The notes under the pieces are model-generated. The model searched no databases, was not told the origin of the DNA, and was given only the letters and a program-made list of their open reading frames with translations. Positions 6,668 through 9,482 of a DNA stretch of 9,482 bases are shown here, in pieces (positions within the stretch are counted from its first letter, which is position 1; each line of letters starts with the position of its first letter). Source of the stretch: JAAYWY01 sp050945275 (lineage in GTDB: Bacteria > Bacillota > DTU030 > DUMP01); the NCBI GenBank assembly GCA_050945275.1, contig JBMNSQ010000064.1, forward strand, positions 1 to 9,482, read 5' to 3'. Position numbers and translations under genes: made by a program.

Positions 6668-6766
6668 TAGGATTAAAACAATTTATAAACTAGGTAATCT
6701 AGCCAAAGAGAAGTAGAAGTAAATATAAATTATATAAAAAAGTTATGAAAGCTATGGCTCGCTAGC

Positions 6767-6789
6767 AGGCCCCGGCCGGGGCCTTTTTT
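6767..6789 (+). terminator. Intrinsic terminator between cadA and the diguanylate cyclase gene
   Basis: A 7-bp stem, AGGCCCC/GGGGCCT (6767-6773 with 6778-6784), with a GGCC loop is followed by a T run to 6789. It should end cadCA transcription. Bases 6790-6934, up to the next start codon, hold a GCAGGATTT motif (6821-6829) also found after the next gene, and nothing coding. Confidence 0.88.
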
Positions 6790-6934
6790 ATCGTTATCTA
6801 CAAATATATACCTTCATCATGCAGGATTTTGTTGCTTTACAGAGAAATATGAAGGGTTGTGACGTTACCACTATATCCCTTGCCAGAACAATCTCCCTGT
6901 AATTAAACCCATAAGGAGTGATAAGGGTTACCAA

Positions 6935-7147
6935 ATGAATAAGCAACAATCCCTCTTATTAACTCTGTTAACCTTGATGCTACTAATGGTTTTCTTAGCT
7001 GGTTGTACTAGTGAATTCTCCGAGCATCGTCCGCGCTCAGCAAATGGTATCCTCGACCTAACTGAGTGGCAACCAGAAAAAACGGTTGTTAGATTAGATG
7101 GGGAGTGGGAATTTTTTGGAATAAGCTGTTGGAGCCTCAGGAATTAG
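6935..7147 (+). CDS. N-terminal part of a frame-split 7TMR-DISM diguanylate cyclase (lipobox signal peptide)
   Basis: Begins with a Lys-bearing N-terminus, a hydrophobic segment (residues 7-22) and LAGC with Cys24, a lipoprotein-type signal. The following residues end in VRLDGEWEFF, the first strand of the jelly-roll ectodomain common in 7TM sensor proteins. After TTT TTT (7112-7117) this frame gives ten unrelated residues and stops. The frame one base back continues as WNKLLEP, exactly the expected next strand. This piece and the following CDS are therefore one gene: 61 residues here plus 584 in the other frame, 645 in total. The ribosome-binding site is modest (AAGGG at 6923-6927, or AAGGAG farther away at 6913-6918). 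Confidence 0.8.
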   Translation: MNKQQSLLLTLLTLMLLMVFLAGCTSEFSEHRPRSANGILDLTEWQPEKTVVRLDGEWEFFGISCWSLRN

Positions 7148-8871
7148 AAACAACCGGGACCAAGAAAACTGGGTACATAAATCTTCCCCGGTCATGGAAT
7201 GGATACATAGTCAACGATAAAGAATTATCAGGGGATGGTTTTGCCACCTTTAGACTACTCTTCAAAGTAGATACCAGTGACAGATTGGGACTTAAGATTC
7301 CGAGAATTTTTACATCGTATAACCTGTGGGTTAACGGGAAGCAGATTGCCTCCGCCGGAACAATAGGTAAAAGTGAGGAAGCATCTACACCTCAATACCT
7401 CCCCCAAGTAGCCTTCTTTGAAGCTATGCCCGGTGAGAATGAAGTCGTAATACAAGTGTCTAACTTTCGACACCGTAGTGGGGGCATACTGGAAGGATTA
7501 GTATTAGGTAACGAAAAACATATTCTTGACCTACGCTACAAAAGCATTGCTTTGGACCTTCTTTTATTTGGCGGTTTAATTATCACTGGTACCTATCACC
7601 TTGCGTTATTTCTATTTAGAGAAAAAGAATACTCACCTCTTTATTTCGGCTTATTTTGCGTGTTAATTGGGATAAGGACCTTATTGGTAGGAGAACGATT
7701 CTTCATTTATCTCTTCCCCGGATTTAACTGGGAAGTGGCTCACAAAATTCAAACGTCAGTTTTTTATGTTGGCACACTTTTAATTATCATGTTCTTTAAG
7801 TCTCTTTTCCCCGAGGATGTTTCCTCCCGCTTTGTTCGAGTAGGACAACTAATTGGACTCGTCTTTACCGGACTAGTTCTTGCTACACCGGCAAAAGTCT
7901 TTACCGTTTTCAACCCCGCGTACCAGATATTTGCCTTATGTACAATCATTTTTTTGGTGAGAGTTTGCATCAAGCAACTTCGCAAGAAAACACCTGGTAT
8001 AGGGTTTATTGTTGGTGGGGCGCTGGCCTTATTTACAACTGCTCTTAACGATATCGTCTTTTTAAGCATATGGATGAGCGATAATCCCTCACTCATGTTG
8101 AGAAGCGTGTTTCGAAGCGGCAGCCTTTCATCTGTCGGTCAGTTAATATTCGTGTTTATGTATTCTTTAGTGTTAGCCCATAGATTCTCTCATGCCCTTG
8201 ATGCAGAAGAATTGATGACAGCCCAATTAAGAGAGATGAACATAAATTTAGATCAATTGGTGAAGCAACGAACTAATGCTCTGGAGAAATCAAAACAACA
8301 AATAGAAGCCCAAAAAGCTGAACTGGAAAGGATGAATCATAGCCTGTATCTATTGTCCTTAAAAGATCCTTTAACCAACTTTTGGAACAGACGACAATTG
8401 GACAAGACCACTGATATCGAATGGAGACGTAGCTTGAAAAGTAAAAAGCCCATATCATTACTAATTGTAGATGTCGATAATTTTAAAAAATACAATGACG
8501 GATATGGTCACGCAGCAGGCGATGCATGTCTAAAACAAATTGCACAGGTGTTAACAAACTGTTCCAGAAGAGCAACTGATCTTATAGTTCGCTACGGGGG
8601 AGAAGAATTTGTAGTTCTTCTACCTGAGACAGGAGCAGATGACGCTGTTAACATATCCCTCCGGCTACGAAAGGGTATTGAGGATCTTAACATTCCCCAT
8701 GCCTACTCACCGGTAAGTAGCTTTGTTACTGCGAGTATAGGAGTCTCTTCCATGGTTCCAGATACTACTTATTCCCCGGAAGATTTATTCCTAATGGCTG
8801 ATAAAGCCTTATATCAAGCCAAAGCTGCTGGGAAAAACCAAGTGATCTTCTTATCAGTCGAAACCTCATAA
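7105..8871 (+). CDS. 7TMR-DISM receptor diguanylate cyclase (main frame)
   Basis: A membrane sensor that should make cyclic di-GMP from two GTP. In the 588-residue frame: a jelly-roll, sugar-binding-like extracytoplasmic domain (about 1-140, with LPRSWNG, FRLLF, LWVNGKQIASAG), seven hydrophobic helices (about 148-171, 177-195, 217-232, 247-265, 272-290, 297-320, 342-358), a coiled coil (about 367-415), then a GGDEF domain starting at DPLTNFWNRR (421-430). The metal site DVDNFKKYND, signature GGEEF (498-502) and inhibitory RxxD site (Arg489-Asp492) are intact, so activity with product inhibition is expected. The GTG at 7105 is not a convincing start: it has no ribosome-binding site and lies inside the ectodomain. 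The real N-terminus lies in the other frame. The ligand is unknown. Confidence 0.87.
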   Translation: MGIFWNKLLEPQELETTGTKKTGYINLPRSWNGYIVNDKELSGDGFATFRLLFKVDTSDRLGLKIPRIFTSYNLWVNGKQIASAGTIGKSEEASTPQYLPQVAFFEAMPGENEVVIQVSNFRHRSGGILEGLVLGNEKHILDLRYKSIALDLLLFGGLIITGTYHLALFLFREKEYSPLYFGLFCVLIGIRTLLVGERFFIYLFPGFNWEVAHKIQTSVFYVGTLLIIMFFKSLFPEDVSSRFVRVGQLIGLVFTGLVLATPAKVFTVFNPAYQIFALCTIIFLVRVCIKQLRKKTPGIGFIVGGALALFTTALNDIVFLSIWMSDNPSLMLRSVFRSGSLSSVGQLIFVFMYSLVLAHRFSHALDAEELMTAQLREMNINLDQLVKQRTNALEKSKQQIEAQKAELERMNHSLYLLSLKDPLTNFWNRRQLDKTTDIEWRRSLKSKKPISLLIVDVDNFKKYNDGYGHAAGDACLKQIAQVLTNCSRRATDLIVRYGGEEFVVLLPETGADDAVNISLRLRKGIEDLNIPHAYSPVSSFVTASIGVSSMVPDTTYSPEDLFLMADKALYQAKAAGKNQVIFLSVETS

Positions 8872-8888
8872 AATCGCTACAAAGTAGC

Positions 8889-8911
8889 AGGCCCCCGCTA
8901 GGGGGCTTTTT
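8889..8911 (+). terminator. Intrinsic terminator after the diguanylate cyclase gene
   Basis: A GCCCCC/GGGGGC stem (8891-8896 with 8901-8906) with a GCTA loop is followed by five T, 18 nt after the stop codon. It resembles the terminator at 6767 in sequence and surroundings. Confidence 0.9.
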
Positions 8912-9021
8912 CTATATAATCTTTTACAAACACGCCTAACCTTGCAGGATTTATCAGGCTCAGTGGTGAACATTAATAATTAAACACACGATATATTCTA
9001 ACATACTTAGCTGTTCTTATA

Positions 9022-9030
9022 TGGTATAAT
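9022..9030 (+). promoter_or_regulatory. Extended -10 promoter of gdhA
   Basis: TGGTATAAT is a TGN-extended consensus -10. No good -35 is seen 17 nt upstream. Transcription would start near 9037, leaving a leader of about 168 nt before the gdhA start. Bases 8912-9021 upstream are AT-rich and hold only a second GCAGGATTT motif (8944-8952). Confidence 0.6.
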
Positions 9031-9042
9031 GTATACAAGATT

Positions 9043-9162
9043 GGGGCTTAATTGTTAGGCGGGTAAAACGGGTAAAACGGAACCTGTTGGAAAACCCCAT
9101 AAATCATTAGAATGGGGGTGTTAATCCGCGCAAGAAGAACAAATGTTTACATTTTATGCCCC
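9043..9162 (+). promoter_or_regulatory. Structured 5' leader of gdhA (candidate cis-regulatory RNA)
   Basis: Three nested complementary pairs can be drawn: GGGGC/GCCCC (9043-9047 with 9158-9162), GCGGGT/ATCCGC (9059-9064 with 9124-9129, one G-T) and CCCCAT/ATGGGG (9095-9100 with 9112-9117, 11-nt loop). GGGTAAAAC occurs twice in tandem (9061-9069, 9070-9078). It matches no riboswitch class that I recognise. No terminator follows, so any control would probably act on translation or RNA stability. Confidence 0.4.
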
Positions 9163-9205
9163 TACCAATTCTAATACTTAAAAATCAACATGGAGGTGGT
9201 ATAGG

Positions 9206-9482
9206 ATGAGTCTAGCCGCAGCGACTAAATATTTCTTTGAACAGGCTGCCGAAGGACTAAACCTAGAACCAGGCGTAAGAAAAATGTTAGAAACGCCCCA
9301 ACGGGAAGTCATGGTCCAAGTCCCAGTCGTGAAAGATGATGGAACAGTAGAAGTATACTCCGGGTTCCGTGTCCAGCACAACGATGCTCGCGGTCCATTC
9401 AAGGGTGGTGTGCGGTTCCATCCCAGCGTAGATCTGGATGAGGTACGCGGCTTAGCTGCTCTCATGACCTGGAAATGCGCTG
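9206..9482 (+). CDS. gdhA: Glu/Leu/Phe/Val dehydrogenase family, probably glutamate dehydrogenase (3' end outside window)
   Basis: The first 92 residues of a cytoplasmic NAD(P)-dependent dehydrogenase interconverting glutamate and 2-oxoglutarate plus ammonia. Seen: the N-terminal helix, the ETPQREVMVQVPV strand, GFRVQHNDARGPFKGGVRFHP (the family's substrate-binding start), and LDEVRGLAALMTWKCA leading to the catalytic Lys region, which lies beyond the edge. GPFKGGVRFHP is typical of clostridial/archaeal-type hexameric GDH of about 415 residues. Leucine or valine dehydrogenase is less likely but cannot be fully excluded from this fragment. The ATG is preceded by GGAGGTGG (9192-9199) at good spacing. 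It is transcribed from its own promoter behind an unusual long leader. Confidence 0.88.
   Translation, partial: MSLAAATKYFFEQAAEGLNLEPGVRKMLETPQREVMVQVPVVKDDGTVEVYSGFRVQHNDARGPFKGGVRFHPSVDLDEVRGLAALMTWKCA

Noticed and set aside
6745..6765. Six-codon ORF MKAMAR just before the terminator, as a leader peptide
   Set aside because: No ribosome-binding site at a proper distance and no codon bias suggestive of attenuation.
6674..6766. Cyclic-di-GMP riboswitch upstream of the diguanylate cyclase
   Set aside because: Neither the GEMM-I nor the class II conserved core could be found in the leader or in 6790-6934.
8911..8920. TATAAT at 8915 as a promoter
   Set aside because: It overlaps the T-run of the terminator, has no -35, and a better extended -10 lies at 9022.
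9178..9465. 95-aa minus-strand ORF opposite gdhA
   Set aside because: Shadow frame of a clear dehydrogenase gene; composition is not protein-like and the stop side runs into the leader.

Overview
The window looks like chromosomal DNA of a Gram-positive anaerobe, probably Clostridia/Peptococcia (Desulfotomaculum/Moorella-like). This is inferred from the PyrR-type RNA element in a pyr operon, the long 'subfamily 2' OMP decarboxylase, strong GGAGG ribosome-binding sites with GTG/TTG starts, and a CadC/CadA pair of Firmicutes type. The genus cannot be fixed from sequence alone. All convincing genes are on the + strand.

Region 1 (1-3692) is the end of a pyrimidine biosynthesis operon: pyrF (5' end outside the window), a 133-aa stub resembling dihydroorotate dehydrogenase, pyrB, and a pyrC-like gene that has lost the metal-binding and catalytic residues of dihydroorotase, followed by an intrinsic terminator. 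A PyrR-binding hairpin lies between the stub and pyrB. There is no U-tract terminator beside it. Instead, two mutually exclusive helices can be drawn, one of which buries the pyrB GTG start codon, so a translational version of PyrR control is proposed. Two of the four genes therefore look like non-catalytic paralogues of pathway enzymes.

Region 2 (about 3693-3985) has no gene. It is a mosaic of short dispersed repeat units (GTCATTCC/GGGATGACA type, plus 9-bp and 14-bp repeats).

Region 3 (4075-6789) is a metal-resistance operon. A strong promoter overlaps a 7-bp inverted-repeat operator, followed by cadC (ArsR/SmtB sensor with both the Cys-rich alpha3N and the alpha5 metal-site residues) and cadA (PIB-type Zn/Cd/Pb export ATPase). 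A promoter-like sequence follows cadA, then a strong terminator.

Region 4 (6935-8871) encodes a 7TMR-DISM diguanylate cyclase: lipobox leader, jelly-roll-like ectodomain, seven membrane helices, coiled coil, and an intact GGEEF domain. It is split into two overlapping frames at a run of six T. Similar terminator-plus-GCAGGATTT segments lie on both sides of the gene.

Region 5 (8889-9482) has a terminator, an extended -10 promoter, a leader of about 168 nt with several nested complementary segments, and the start of a glutamate dehydrogenase gene that runs off the window. No tRNA, rRNA, transposase, phage gene or CRISPR array was seen.
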